Assembly: GCA_040954595.2 (NCBI GenBank) | Contig: CM082587.2 | Coordinates: 11,842,001-11,906,000 of the forward strand | Direction of reading: 5' to 3' | Length of the DNA stretch: 64,000 nucleotides | From: Balanoglossus misakiensis | Taxonomy: Eukaryota > Hemichordata | Shown: one piece after another, positions 48,301 to 62,400 of the stretch | Layout of the letters: each line of letters opens with the position of its first letter | How positions within the stretch are numbered: the first letter of the stretch is position 1 | Program-made: the position numbers and the translations under genes | The notes under the pieces: generated by a model | Told to the model about the DNA's origin: nothing | Seen by the model: only the letters and a program-made list of their open reading frames with translations | The model's database searches: none

Positions 48301-50425
48301 TGTGTTGTATGGTCTTTAACCCTGTTTCAAATTAGAGTACTTTCTGCAATTTCAAGACAGATCTTACGTGCCATTGGAGAGCTCCATTGACTGGTCATTC
48401 ATACTGTTTTCATTCATTCATTGCGGCATCAATATATTTTATCTATTCTAGCCAAAGAGCTTGGCACCTGTTGAAATGAACTCATCTGCTGTGGGCCAGT
48501 TTATTGGTGGCAGTTGAGCTGAGAAGAGCACCTTCCTTCCCGGCACGCCACCAAGTAAAGTTCCACGCCGCCCACCACAGATGCCAGCATTCATTCATGC
48601 GAGTGAGTGTAATTGCAAATTTGCCTATTCTAGATCTGTAATGGAAATGGAGAAAGTACCTTATATTTTCTGTAAAATAGACATTTAATTGGCAAGCCGT
48701 CCTGCATCAATTATGAATTGTGTACATGCACTAAAGCGCCCTCACTGCTGGGTGTGTTGTATGGTCTTTAACCCTGTTTCAAATTAGAGTACTTTCTGCA
48801 ATTTCAAGACAGATCTTACGTGCCATTGGAGAGCTCCATTGACTGGTCATTCATACTGTTTTCATTCATTCATTGCGGCATCAATATATTTTATCTATTC
48901 TAGCCAAAGAGCTTGGCACCTGTTGAAATGAACTCATCTGCTGTGGGCCAGTTTATTGGTGGCAGTTGAGCTGAGGAGAGCACCTTCCTTCCCGGCACGC
49001 CACCAAGTAAAGTTCCACGCCGCCCACCACAGATGCCAGCATTCATTCATGCGAGTGAGTGTAATTGCAAATTTGCCTATTCTAGATCTGTAATGGAAAT
49101 GGAGAAAGTACCTTATATTTTCTGTAAAATAGACATTTAATTGGCAAGCCGTCCTGCATCAATTATGAATTGTGTACATGCACTAAAGCGCCCTCACTGC
49201 TGGGTGTGTTGTATGGTCTTTAACCCTGTTTCAAATTAGAGTACTTTCTGCAATTTCAAGACAGATCTTACGTGCCATTGGAGAGCTCCATTGACTGGTC
49301 ATTCATACTGTTTTCATTCATTCATTGCGGCATCAATATATTTTATCTATTCTAGCCAAAGAGCTTGGCACCTGTTGAAATGAACTCATCTGCTGTGGGC
49401 CAGTTTATTGGTGGCAGTTGAGCTGAGGAGAGCACCTTCCTTCCCGGCACGCCACCAAGTAAAGTTCCACGCCGCCCACCACAGATGCCAGCATTCATTC
49501 ATGCGAGTGAGTGTAATTGCAAATTTGCCTATTCTAGATCTGTAATGGAAATGGAGAAAGTACCTTATATTTTCTGTAAAATAGACATTTAATTGGCAAG
49601 CCGTCCTGCATCAATTATGAATTGTGTACATGCACTAAAGCGCCCTCACTGCTGGGTGTGTTGTATGGTCTTTAACCCTGTTTCAAATTAGAGTACTTTC
49701 TGCAATTTCAAGACAGATCTTACGTGCCATTGGAGAGCTCCATTGACTGGTCATTCATACTGTTTTCATTCATTCATTGCGGCATCAATATATTTTATGT
49801 ATTCTAGCCAAAGAGCTTGGCACCTGTTGAAATGAACTCATCTGCTGTGGGCCAGTTTATTGGTGGCAGTTGAGCTGAGGAGAGCACCTTCCTTCCCGGC
49901 ACGCCACCAAGTAAAGTTCCACGCCGCCCACCACAGATGCCAGCATTCATTCATGCGAGTGAGTGTAATTGCAAATTTGCCTATTCTAGATCTGTAATGG
50001 AAATGGAGAAAGTACCTTATATTTTCTGTAAAATAGACATTTAATTGGCAAGCCGTCCTGCATCAATTATTAATTGTGTACATGCACTAAAGCGCCCTCA
50101 CTGCTGGGTGTGTTGTATGGTCTTTAACCCTGTTTCAAATTAGAGTACTTTCTGCAATTTCAAGACAGATCTTACGTGCCATTGGAGAGCTCCATTGACT
50201 GGTCATTCATACTGTTTTCATTCATTCATTGCGGCATCAATATATTTTATCTATTCTAGCCAAAGAGCTTGGCACCTGTTGAAATGAACTCATCTGCTGT
50301 GGGCCAGTTTATTGGTGGCAGTTGAGCTGAGGAGAGCACCTTCCTTCCCGGCACGCCACCAAGTAAAGTTCCACGCCGCCCACCACAGATGCCAGCATTC
50401 ATTCATGCGAGTGAGTGTAATTGCA
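45362..50425 (+). repeat. Two tandem 2532-bp higher-order units (D + five long)
   Basis: Type D starts at 45362, 47894 and 50426 are each exactly 2532 bp apart (272 + 5 x 452). In both blocks the first long unit carries ATTATTAATT and GAGAAGAG. The last two long units differ in subtype (TTGTGGC in the first block; TATGTATT then ATTATTAATT in the second), so the blocks are similar rather than identical. The same block layout also stands at 3988-6519 and 31959-34490. Confidence 0.85.
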
Positions 50426-53400
50426 AATTTGCCTATTCTAGAATTACGTGCCATTGGAGAGCTCCATTGACTGGTCATTCATACTGTTTTCATTCATTCA
50501 TTGCGGCATCAATATATTTTATCTATTCTAGCCAAAGAGCTTGGCACCTGTTGAAATGAACTCATCTGCTGTGGGCCAGTTTATTGGTGGCAGTTGAGCT
50601 GAGGAGAGCACCTTCCTTCCCGGCACGCCACCAAGTAAAGTTCCACGCCGCCCACCACAGATGCCAGCATTCATTCATGCGAGTGAGTGTAATTGCAAAT
50701 TTGCCTATTCTAGATCTGTAATGGAAATGGAGAAAGTACCTTATATTTTCTGTAAAATAGACATTTAATTGGCAAGCCGTCCTGCATCAATTATGAATTG
50801 TGTACATGCACTAAAGCGCCCTCACTGCTGGGTGTGTTGTATGGTCTTTAACCCTGTTTCAAATTAGAGTACTTTCTGCAATTTCAAGACAGATCTTACG
50901 TGCCATTGGAGAGCTCCATTGACTGGTCATTCATACTGTTTTCATTCATTCATTGCGGCATCAATATATTTTATCTATTCTAGCCAAAGAGCTTGGCACC
51001 TGTTGAAATGAACTCATCTGCTGTGGGCCAGTTTATTGGTGGCAGTTGAGCTGAGGAGAGCACCTTCCTTCCCGGCACGCCACCAAGTAAAGTTCCACGC
51101 CGCCCACCACAGATGCCAGCATTCATTCATGCGAGTGAGTGTAATTGCAAATTTGCCTATTCTAGATTCTTACGTGCCATTGGAGAGCTCCATTGACTGG
51201 TCATTCATACTGTTTTCATTCATTCATTGCGGCATCAATATATTTTATCTATTCTAGCCAAAGAGCTTGGCACCTGTTGAAATGAACTCATCTGCTGTGG
51301 GCCAGTTTATTGGTGGCAGTTGAGCTGAGGAGAGCACCTTCCTTCCCGGCACGCCACCAAGTAAAGTTCCACGCCGCCCACCACAGATGCCAGCATTCAT
51401 TCATGCGAGTGAGTGTAATTGCAAATTTGCCTATTCTAGATCTGTAATGGAAATGGAGAAAGTACCTTATATTTTCTGTAAAATAGACATTTAATTGGCA
51501 AGCCGTCCTGCATCAATTATGAATTGTGTACATGCACTAAAGCGCCCTCACTGCTGGGTGTGTTGTATGGTCTTTAACCCTGTTTCAAATTAGAGTACTT
51601 TCTGCAATTTCAAGACAGATCTTACGTGCCATTGGAGAGCTCCATTGACTGGTCATTCATACTGTTTTCATTCATTCATTGCGGCATCAATATATTTTAT
51701 CTATTCTAGCCAAAGAGCTTGGCACCTGTTGAAATGAACTCATCTGCTGTGGGCCAGTTTATTGGTGGCAGTTGAGCTGAGAAGAGCACCTTCCTTCCCG
51801 GCACGCCACCAAGTAAAGTTCCACGCCGCCCACCACAGATGCCAGCATTCATTCATGCGAGTGAGTGTAATTGCAAATTTGCCTATTCTAGATCTGTAAT
51901 GGAAATGGAGAAAGTACCTTATATTTTCTGTAAAATAGACATTTAATTGGCAAGCCGTCCTGCATCAATTATGAATTGTGTACATGCACTAAAGCGCCCT
52001 CACTGCTGGGTGTGTTGTATGGTCTTTAACCCTGTTTCAAATTAGAGTACTTTCTGCAATTTCAAGACAGATCTTACGTGCCATTGGAGAGCTCCATTGA
52101 CTGGTCATTCATACTGTTTTCATTCATTCATTGCGGCATCAATATATTTTATCTATTCTAGCCAAAGAGCTTGGCACCTGTTGAAATGAACTCATCTGCT
52201 GTGGGCCAGTTTATTGGTGGCAGTTGAGCTGAGGAGAGCACCTTCCTTCCCGGCACGCCACCAAGTAAAGTTCCACGCCGCCCACCACAGATGCCAGCAT
52301 TCATTCATGCGAGTGAGTGTAATTGCAAATTTGCCTATTCTAGATCTGTAATGGAAATGGAGAAAGTACCTTATATTTTCTGTAAAATAGACATTTAATT
52401 GGCAAGCCGTCCTGCATCAATTATGAATTGTGTACATGCACTAAAGCGCCCTCACTGCTGGGTGTGTTGTATGGTCTTTAACCCTGTTTCAAATTAGAGT
52501 ACTTTCTGCAATTTCAAGACAGATCTTACGTGCCATTGGAGAGCTCCATTGACTGGTCATTCATACTGTTTTCATTCATTCATTGCGGCATCAATATATT
52601 TTATCTATTCTAGCCAAAGAGCTTGGCACCTGTTGAAATGAACTCATCTGCTGTGGGCCAGTTTATTGGTGGCAGTTGAGCTGAGGAGAGCACCTTCCTT
52701 CCCGGCACGCCACCAAGTAAAGTTCCACGCCGCCCACCACAGATGCCAGCATTCATTCATGCGAGTGAGTGTAATTGCAAATTTGCCTATTCTAGATCTG
52801 TAATGGAAATGGAGAAAGTACCTTATATTTTCTGTAAAATAGACATTTAATTGGCAAGCCGTCCTGCATCAATTATGAATTGTGTACATGCACTAAAGCG
52901 CCCTCACTGCTGGGTGTGTTGTATGGTCTTTAACCCTGTTTCAAATTAGAGTACTTTCTGCAATTTCAAGACAGATCTTACGTGCCATTGGAGAGCTCCA
53001 TTGACTGGTCATTCATACTGTTTTCATTCATTCATTGCGGCATCAATATATTTTATCTATTCTAGCCAAAGAGCTTGGCACCTGTTGAAATGAACTCATC
53101 TGCTCTGGGCCAGTTTATTGGTGGCAGTTGAGCTGAGGAGAGCACCTTCCTTCCCGGCACGCCACCAAGTAAAGTTCCACGCCGCCCACCACAGATGCCA
53201 GCATTCATTCATGCGAGTGAGTGTAATTGCAAATTTGCCTATTCTAGATCTGTAATGGAAATGGAGAAAGTACCTTATATTTTCTGTAAAATAGACATTT
53301 AATTGGCAAGCCGTCCTGCATCAATTATGAATTGTGTACATGCACTAAAGCGCCCTCACTGCTGGGTGTGTTGTATGGTCTTTAACCCTGTTTCAAATTA

Positions 53401-56400
53401 GAGTACTTTCTGCAATTTCAAGACAGATCTTACGTGCCATTGGAGAGCTCCATTGACTGGTCATTCATACTGTTTTCATTCATTCATTGCGGCATCAATA
53501 TATTTTATCTATTCTAGCCAAAGAGCTTGGCACCTGTTGAAATGAACTCATCTGCTGTGGGCCAGTTTATTGGTGGCAGTTGAGCTGAGAAGAGCACCTT
53601 CCTTCCCGGCACGCCACCAAGTAAAGTTCCACGCCGCCCACCACAGATGCCAGCATTCATTCATGCGAGTGAGTGTAATTGCAAATTTGCCTATTCTAGA
53701 ATCTTACGTGCCATTGGAGAGCTCCATTGACTGGTCATTCATACTGTTTTCATTCATTCATTGCGGCATCAATATATTTTATCTATTCTAGCCAAAGAGC
53801 TTGGCACCTGTTGAAATGAACTCATCTGCTGTGGGCCAGTTTATTGGTGGCAGTTGAGCTGAGGAGAGCACCTTCCTTCCCGGGACGCCACCAAGTAAAG
53901 TTCCACGCCGCCCACCACAGATGCCAGCATTCATTCATGCGAGTGAGTGTAATTGCAAATTTGCCTATTCTAGATTCTTACGTGCCATTGGAGAGCTCCA
54001 TTGACTGGTCATTCATACTGTTTTCATTCATTCATTGCGGCATCAATATATTTTATCTATTCTAGCCAAAGAGCTTGGCACCTGTTGAAATGAACTCATC
54101 TGCTGTGGGCCAGTTTATTGGTGGCAGTTGAGCTGAGGAGAGCACCTTCCTTCCCGGCACGCCACCAAGTAAAGTTCCACGCCGCCCACCACAGATGCCA
54201 GCATTCATTCATGCGAGTGAGTGTAATTGCAAATTTGCCTATTCTAGATCTGTAATGGAAATGGAGAAAGTACCTTATATTTTCTGTAAAATAGACATTT
54301 AATTGGCAAGCCGTCCTGCATCAATTATTAATTGTGTACATGCACTAAAGCGCCCTCACTGCTGGGTGTGTTGTATGGTCTTTAACCCTGTTTCAAATTA
54401 GAGTACTTTCTGCAATTTCAAGACAGATCTTACGTGCCATTGGAGAGCTCCATTGACTGGTCATTCATACTGTTTTCATTCATTCATTGCGGCATCAATA
54501 TATTTTATCTATTCTAGCCAAAGAGCTTGGCACCTGTTGAAATGAACTCATCTGCTGTGGGCCAGTTTATTGGTGGCAGTTGAGCTGAGGAGAGCACCTT
54601 CCTTCCCGGCACGCCACCAAGTAAAGTTCCACGCCGCCCACCACAGATGCCAGCATTCATTCATGCGAGTGAGTGTAATTGCAAATTTGCCTATTCTAGA
54701 ATTACGTGCCATTGGAGAGCTCCATTGACTGGTCATTCATACTGTTTTCATTCATTCATTGCGGCATCAATATATTTTATCTATTCTAGCCAAAGAGCTT
54801 GGCACCTGTTGAAATGAACTCATCTGCTGTGGGCCAGTTTATTGGTGGCAGTTGAGCTGAGGAGAGCACCTTCCTTCCCGGCACGCCACCAAGTAAAGTT
54901 CCACGCCGCCCACCACAGATGCCAGCATTCATTCATGCGAGTGAGTGTAATTGCAAATTTGCCTATTCTAGATCTGTAATGGAAATGGAGAAAGTACCTT
55001 ATATTTTCTGTAAAATAGACATTTAATTGGCAAGCCGTCCTGCATCAATTATGAATTGTGTACATGCACTAAAGCGCCCTCACTGCTGGGTGTGTTGTAT
55101 GGTCTTTAACCCTGTTTCAAATTAGAGTACTTTCTGCAATTTCAAGACAGATCTTACGTGCCATTGGAGAGCTCCATTGACTGGTCATTCATACTGTTTT
55201 CATTCATTCATTGCGGCATCAATATATTTTATCTATTCTAGCCAAAGAGCTTGGCACCTGTTGAAATGAACTCATCTGCTGTGGGCCAGTTTATTGGTGG
55301 CAGTTGAGCTGAGGAGAGCACCTTCCTTCCCGGCACGCCACCAAGTAAAGTTCCACGCCGCCCACCACAGATGCCAGCATTCATTCATGCGAGTGAGTGT
55401 AATTGCAAATTTGCCTATTCTAGATCTGTAATGGAAATGGAGAAAGTACCTTATATTTTCTGTAAAATAGACATTTAATTGGCAAGCCGTCCTGCATCAA
55501 TTATGAATTGTGTACATGCACTAAAGCGCCCTCACTGCTGGGTGTGTTGTATGGTCTTTAACCCTGTTTCAAATTAGAGTACTTTCTGCAATTTCAAGAC
55601 AGATCTTACGTGCCATTGGAGAGCTCCATTGACTGGTCATTCATACTGTTTTCATTCATTCATTTCGGCATCAATATATTTTATCTATTCTAGCCAAAGA
55701 GCTTGGCACCTGTTGAAATGAACTCATCTGCTGTGGGCCAGTTTATTGGTGGCAGTTGAGCTGAGAAGAGCACCTTCCTTCCCGGCACGCCACCAAGTAA
55801 AGTTCCACGCCGCCCACCACAGATGCCAGCATTCATTCATGCGAGTGAGTGTAATTGCAAATTTGCCTATTCTAGAATCTTACGTGCCATTGGAGAGCTC
55901 CATTGACTGGTCATTCATACTGTTTTCATTCATTCATTGCGGCATCAATATATTTTATCTATTCTAGCCAAAGAGCTTGGCACCTGTTGAAATGAACTCA
56001 TCTGCTGTGGGCCAGTTTATTGGTGGCAGTTGAGCTGAGGAGAGCACCTTCCTTCCCGGGACGCCACCAAGTAAAGTTCCACGCCGCCCACCACAGATGC
56101 CAGCATTCATTCATGCGAGTGAGTGTAATTGCAAATTTGCCTATTCTAGATTCTTACGTGCCATTGGAGAGCTCCATTGACTGGTCATTCATACTGTTTT
56201 CATTCATTCATTGCGGCATCAATATATTTTATCTATTCTAGCCAAAGAGCTTGGCACCTGTTGAAATGAACTCATCTGCTGTGGGCCAGTTTATTGGTGG
56301 CAGTTGAGCTGAGGAGAGCACCTTCCTTCCCGGCACGCCACCAAGTAAAGTTCCACGCCGCCCACCACAGATGCCAGCATTCATTCATGCGAGTGAGTGT

Positions 56401-59400
56401 AATTGCAAATTTGCCTATTCTAGATCTGTAATGGAAATGGAGAAAGTACCTTATATTTTCTGTAAAATAGACATTTAATTGGCAAGCCGTCCTGCATCAA
56501 TTATTAATTGTGTACATGCACTAAAGCGCCCTCACTGCTGGGTGTGTTGTATGGTCTTTAACCCTGTTTCAAATTAGAGTACTTTCTGCAATTTCAAGAC
56601 AGATCTTACGTGCCATTGGAGAGCTCCATTGACTGGTCATTCATACTGTTTTCATTCATTCATTGCGGCATCAATATATTTTATCTATTCTAGCCAAAGA
56701 GCTTGGCACCTGTTGAAATGAACTCATCTGCTGTGGGCCAGTTTATTGGTGGCAGTTGAGCTGAGGAGAGCACCTTCCTTCCCGGCACGCCACCAAGTAA
56801 AGTTCCACGCCGCCCACCACAGATGCCAGCATTCATTCATGCGAGTGAGTGTAATTGCAAATTTGCCTATTCTAGAATTACGTGCCATTGGAGAGCTCCA
56901 TTGACTGGTCATTCATACTGTTTTCATTCATTCATTGCGGCATCAATATATTTTATCTATTCTAGCCAAAGAGCTTGGCACCTGTTGAAATGAACTCATC
57001 TGCTGTGGGCCAGTTTATTGGTGGCAGTTGAGCTGAGGAGAGCACCTTCCTTCCCGGCACGCCACCAAGTAAAGTTCCACGCCGCCCACCACAGATGCCA
57101 GCATTCATTCATGCGAGTGAGTGTAATTGCAAATTTGCCTATTCTAGATCTGTAATGGAAATGGAGAAAGTACCTTATATTTTCTGTAAAATAGACATTT
57201 AATTGGCAAGCCGTCCTGCATCAATTATGAATTGTGTACATGCACTAAAGCGCCCTCACTGCTGGGTGTGTTGTATGGTCTTTAACCCTGTTTCAAATTA
57301 GAGTACTTTCTGCAATTTCAAGACAGATCTTACGTGCCATTGGAGAGCTCCATTGACTGGTCATTCATACTGTTTTCATTCATTCATTGCGGCATCAATA
57401 TATTTTATCTATTCTAGCCAAAGAGCTTGGCACCTGTTGAAATGAACTCATCTGCTGTGGGCCAGTTTATTGGTGGCAGTTGAGCTGAGGAGAGCACCTT
57501 CCTTCCCGGCACGCCACCAAGTAAAGTTCCACGCCGCCCACCACAGATGCCAGCATTCATTCATGCGAGTGAGTGTAATTGCAAATTTGCCTATTCTAGA
57601 TCTGTAATGGAAATGGAGAAAGTACCTTATATTTTCTGTAAAATAGACATTTAATTGGCAAGCCGTCCTGCATCAATTATGAATTGTGTACATGCACTAA
57701 AGCGCCCTCACTGCTGGGTGTGTTGTATGGTCTTTAACCCTGTTTCAAATTAGAGTACTTTCTGCAATTTCAAGACAGATCTTACGTGCCATTGGAGAGC
57801 TCCATTGACTGGTCATTCATACTGTTTTCATTCATTCATTGCGGCATCAATATATTTTATCTATTCTAGCCAAAGAGCTTGGCACCTGTTGAAATGAACT
57901 CATCTGCTGTGGGCCAGTTTATTGGTGGCAGTTGAGCTGAGGAGAGCACCTTCCTTCCCGGCACGCCACCAAGTAAAGTTCCACGCCGCCCACCACAGAT
58001 GCCAGCATTCATTCATGCGAGTGAGTGTAATTGCAAATTTGCCTATTCTAGATCTGTAATGGAAATGGAGAAAGTACCTTATATTTTCTGTAAAATAGAC
58101 ATTTAATTGGCAAGCCGTCCTGCATCAATTATGAATTGTGTACATGCACTAAAGCGCCCTCACTGCTGGGTGTGTTGTATGGTCTTTAACCCTGTTTCAA
58201 ATTAGAGTACTTTCTGCAATTTCAAGACAGATCTTACGTGCCATTGGAGAGCTCCATTGACTGGTCATTCATACTGTTTTCATTCATTCATTGCGGCATC
58301 AATATATTTTATCTATTCTAGCCAAAGAGCTTGGCACCTGTTGAAATGAACTCATCTGCTGTGGGCCAGTTTATTGGTGGCAGTTGAGCTGAGAAGAGCA
58401 CCTTCCTTCCCGGCACGCCACCAAGTAAAGTTCCACGCCGCCCACCACAGATGCCAGCATTCATTCATGCGAGTGAGTGTAATTGCAAATTTGCCTATTC
58501 TAGAATCTTACGTGCCATTGGAGAGCTCCATTGACTGGTCATTCATACTGTTTTCATTCATTCATTGCGGCATCAATATATTTTATCTATTCTAGCCAAA
58601 GAGCTTGGCACCTGTTGAAATGAACTCATCTGCTGTGGGCCAGTTTATTGGTGGCAGTTGAGCTGAGGAGAGCACCTTCCTTCCCGGGACGCCACCAAGT
58701 AAAGTTCCACGCCGCCCACCACAGATGCCAGCATTCATTCATGCGAGTGAGTGTAATTGCAAATTTGCCTATTCTAGATTCTTACGTGCCATTGGAGAGC
58801 TCCATTGACTGGTCATTCATACTGTTTTCATTCATTCATTGCGGCATCAATATATTTTATCTATTCTAGCCAAAGAGCTTGGCACCTGTTGAAATGAACT
58901 CATCTGCTGTGGGCCAGTTTATTGGTGGCAGTTGAGCTGAGGAGAGCACCTTCCTTCCCGGCACGCCACCAAGTAAAGTTCCACGCCGCCCACCACAGAT
59001 GCCAGCATTCATTCATGCGAGTGAGTGTAATTGCAAATTTGCCTATTCTAGATCTGTAATGGAAATGGAGAAAGTACCTTATATTTTCTGTAAAATAGAC
59101 ATTTAATTGGCAAGCCGTCCTGCATCAATTATGAATTGTGTACATGCACTAAAGCGCCCTCACTGCTGGGTGTGTTGTATGGTCTTTAACCCTGTTTCAA
59201 ATTAGAGTACTTTCTGCAATTTCAAGACAGATCTTACGTGCCATTGGAGAGCTCCATTGACTGGTCATTCATACTGTTTTCATTCATTCATTGCGGCATC
59301 AATATATTTTATCTATTCTAGCCAAAGAGCTTGGCACCTGTTGAAATGAACTCATCTGCTGTGGGCCAGTTTATTGGTGGCAGTTGAGCTGAGGAGAGCA

Positions 59401-62400
59401 CCTTCCTTCCCGGCACGCCACCAAGTAAAGTTCCACGCCGCCCACCACAGATGCCAGCATTCATTCATGCGAGTGAGTGTAATTGCAAATTTGCCTATTC
59501 TAGATCTGTAATGGAAATGGAGAAAGTACCTTATATTTTCTGTAAAATAGACATTTAATTGGCAAGCCGTCCTGCATCAATTATGAATTGTGTACATGCA
59601 CTAAAGCGCCCTCACTGCTGGGTGTGTTGTATGGTCTTTAACCCTGTTTCAAATTAGAGTACTTTCTGCAATTTCAAGACAGATCTTACGTGCCATTGGA
59701 GAGCTCCATTGACTGGTCATTCATACTGTTTTCATTCATTCATTGCGGCATCAATATATTTTATGTATTCTAGCCAAAGAGCTTGGCACCTGTTGAAATG
59801 AACTCATCTGCTGTGGGCCAGTTTATTGGTGGCAGTTGAGCTGAGGAGAGCACCTTCCTTCCCGGCACGCCACCAAGTAAAGTTCCACGCCGCCCACCAC
59901 AGATGCCAGCATTCATTCATGCGAGTGAGTGTAATTGCAAATTTGCCTATTCTAGATCTGTAATGGAAATGGAGAAAGTACCTTATATTTTCTGTAAAAT
60001 AGACATTTAATTGGCAAGCCGTCCTGCATCAATTATTAATTGTGTACATGCACTAAAGCGCCCTCACTGCTGGGTGTGTTGTATGGTCTTTAACCCTGTT
60101 TCAAATTAGAGTACTTTCTGCAATTTCAAGACAGATCTTACGTGCCATTGGAGAGCTCCATTGACTGGTCATTCATACTGTTTTCATTCATTCATTGCGG
60201 CATCAATATATTTTATCTATTCTAGCCAAAGAGCTTGGCACCTGTTGAAATGAACTCATCTGCTGTGGGCCAGTTTATTGGTGGCAGTTGAGTTGAGGAG
60301 AGCACCTTCCTTCCCGGCACGCCACCAAGTAAAGTTCCACGCCGCCCACCACAGATGCCAGCATTCATTCATGCGAGTGAGTGTAATTGCAAATTTGCCT
60401 ATTCTAGAATTCTTACGTGCCATTGGAGAGCTCCATTGACTGGTCATTCATACTGTTTTCATTCATTCATTGCGGCATCAATATATTTTATGTATTCTAG
60501 CCAAAGAGCTTGGCACCTGTTGAAATGAACTCATCTGCTGTGGGCCAGTTTATTGGTGGCAGTTGAGCTGAGGAGAGCACCTTCCTTCCCGGCACGCCAC
60601 CAAGTAAAGTTCCACGCCGCCCACCACAGATGCCAGCATTCATTCATGCGAGTGAGTGTAATTGCAAATTTGCCTATTCTAGATCTGTAATGGAAATGGA
60701 GAAAGTACCTTATATTTTCTGTAAAATAGACATTTAATTGGCAAGCCGTCCTGCATCAATTATGAATTGTGTACATGCACTAAAGCGCCCTCACTGCTGG
60801 GTGTGTTGTATGGTCTTTAACCCTGTTTCAAATTAGAGTACTTTCTGCAATTTCAAGACAGATCTTACGTGCCATTGGAGAGCTCCATTGACTGGTCATT
60901 CATACTGTTTTCATTCATTCATTGTGGCATCAATATATTTTATCTATTCTAGCCAAAGAGCTTGGCACCTGTTGAAATGAACTCATCTGCTGTGGGCCAG
61001 TTTATTGGTGGCAGTTGAGCTGAGGAGAGCACCTTCCTTCCCGGCACGCCACCAAGTAAAGTTCCACGCCGCCCACCACAGATGCCAGCATTCATTCATG
61101 CGAGTGAGTGTAATTGCAAATTTGCCTATTCTAGATCTGTAATGGAAATGGAGAAAGTACCTTATATTTTCTGTAAAATAGACATTTAATTGGCAAGCCG
61201 TCCTGCATCAATTATTAATTGTGTACATGCACTAAAGCGCCCTCACTGCTGGGTGTGTTGTATGGTCTTTAACCCTGTTTCAAATTAGAGTACTTTCTGC
61301 AATTTCAAGACAGATCTTACGTGCCATTGGAGAGCTCCATTGACTGGTCATTCATACTGTTTTCATTCATTCATTGCGGCATCAATATATTTTATCTATT
61401 CTAGCCAAAGAGCTTGGCACCTGTTGAAATGAACTCATCTGCTGTGGGCCAGTTTATTGGTGGCAGTTGAGCTGAGAAGAGCACCTTCCTTCCCGGCACG
61501 CCACCAAGTAAAGTTCCACGCCGCCCACCACAGATGCCAGCATTCATTCATGCGAGTGAGTGTAATTGCAAATTTGCCTATTCTAGATCTGTAATGGAAA
61601 TGGAGAAAGTACCTTATATTTTCTGTAAAATAGACATTTAATTGGCAAGCCGTCCTGCATCAATTATGAATTGTGTACATGCACTAAAGCGCCCTCACTG
61701 CTGGGTGTGTTGTATGGTCTTTAACCCTGTTTCAAATTAGAGTACTTTCTGCAATTTCAAGACAGATCTTACGTGCCATTGGAGAGCTCCATTGACTGGT
61801 CATTCATACTGTTTTCATTCATTCATTGCGGCATCAATATATTTTATCTATTCTAGCCAAAGAGCTTGGCACCTGTTGAAATGAACTCATCTGCTGTGGG
61901 CCAGTTTATTGGTGGCAGTTGAGCTGAGGAGAGCACCTTCCTTCCCGGCACGCCACCAAGTAAAGTTCCACGCCGCCCACCACAGATGCCAGCATTCATT
62001 CATGCGAGTGAGTGTAATTGCAAATTTGCCTATTCTAGATCTGTAATGGAAATGGAGAAAGTACCTTATATTTTCTGTAAAATAGACATTTAATTGGCAA
62101 GCCGTCCTGCATCAATTATGAATTGTGTACATGCACTAAAGCGCCCTCACTGCTGGGTGTGTTGTATGGTCTTTAACCCTGTTTCAAATTAGAGTACTTT
62201 CTGCAATTTCAAGACAGATCTTACGTGCCATTGGAGAGCTCCATTGACTGGTCATTCATACTGTTTTCATTCATTCATTGCGGCATCAATATATTTTATC
62301 TATTCTAGCCAAAGAGCTTGGCACCTGTTGAAATGAACTCATCTGCTGTGGGCCAGTTTATTGGTGGCAGTTGAGCTGAGGAGAGCACCTTCCTTCCCGG

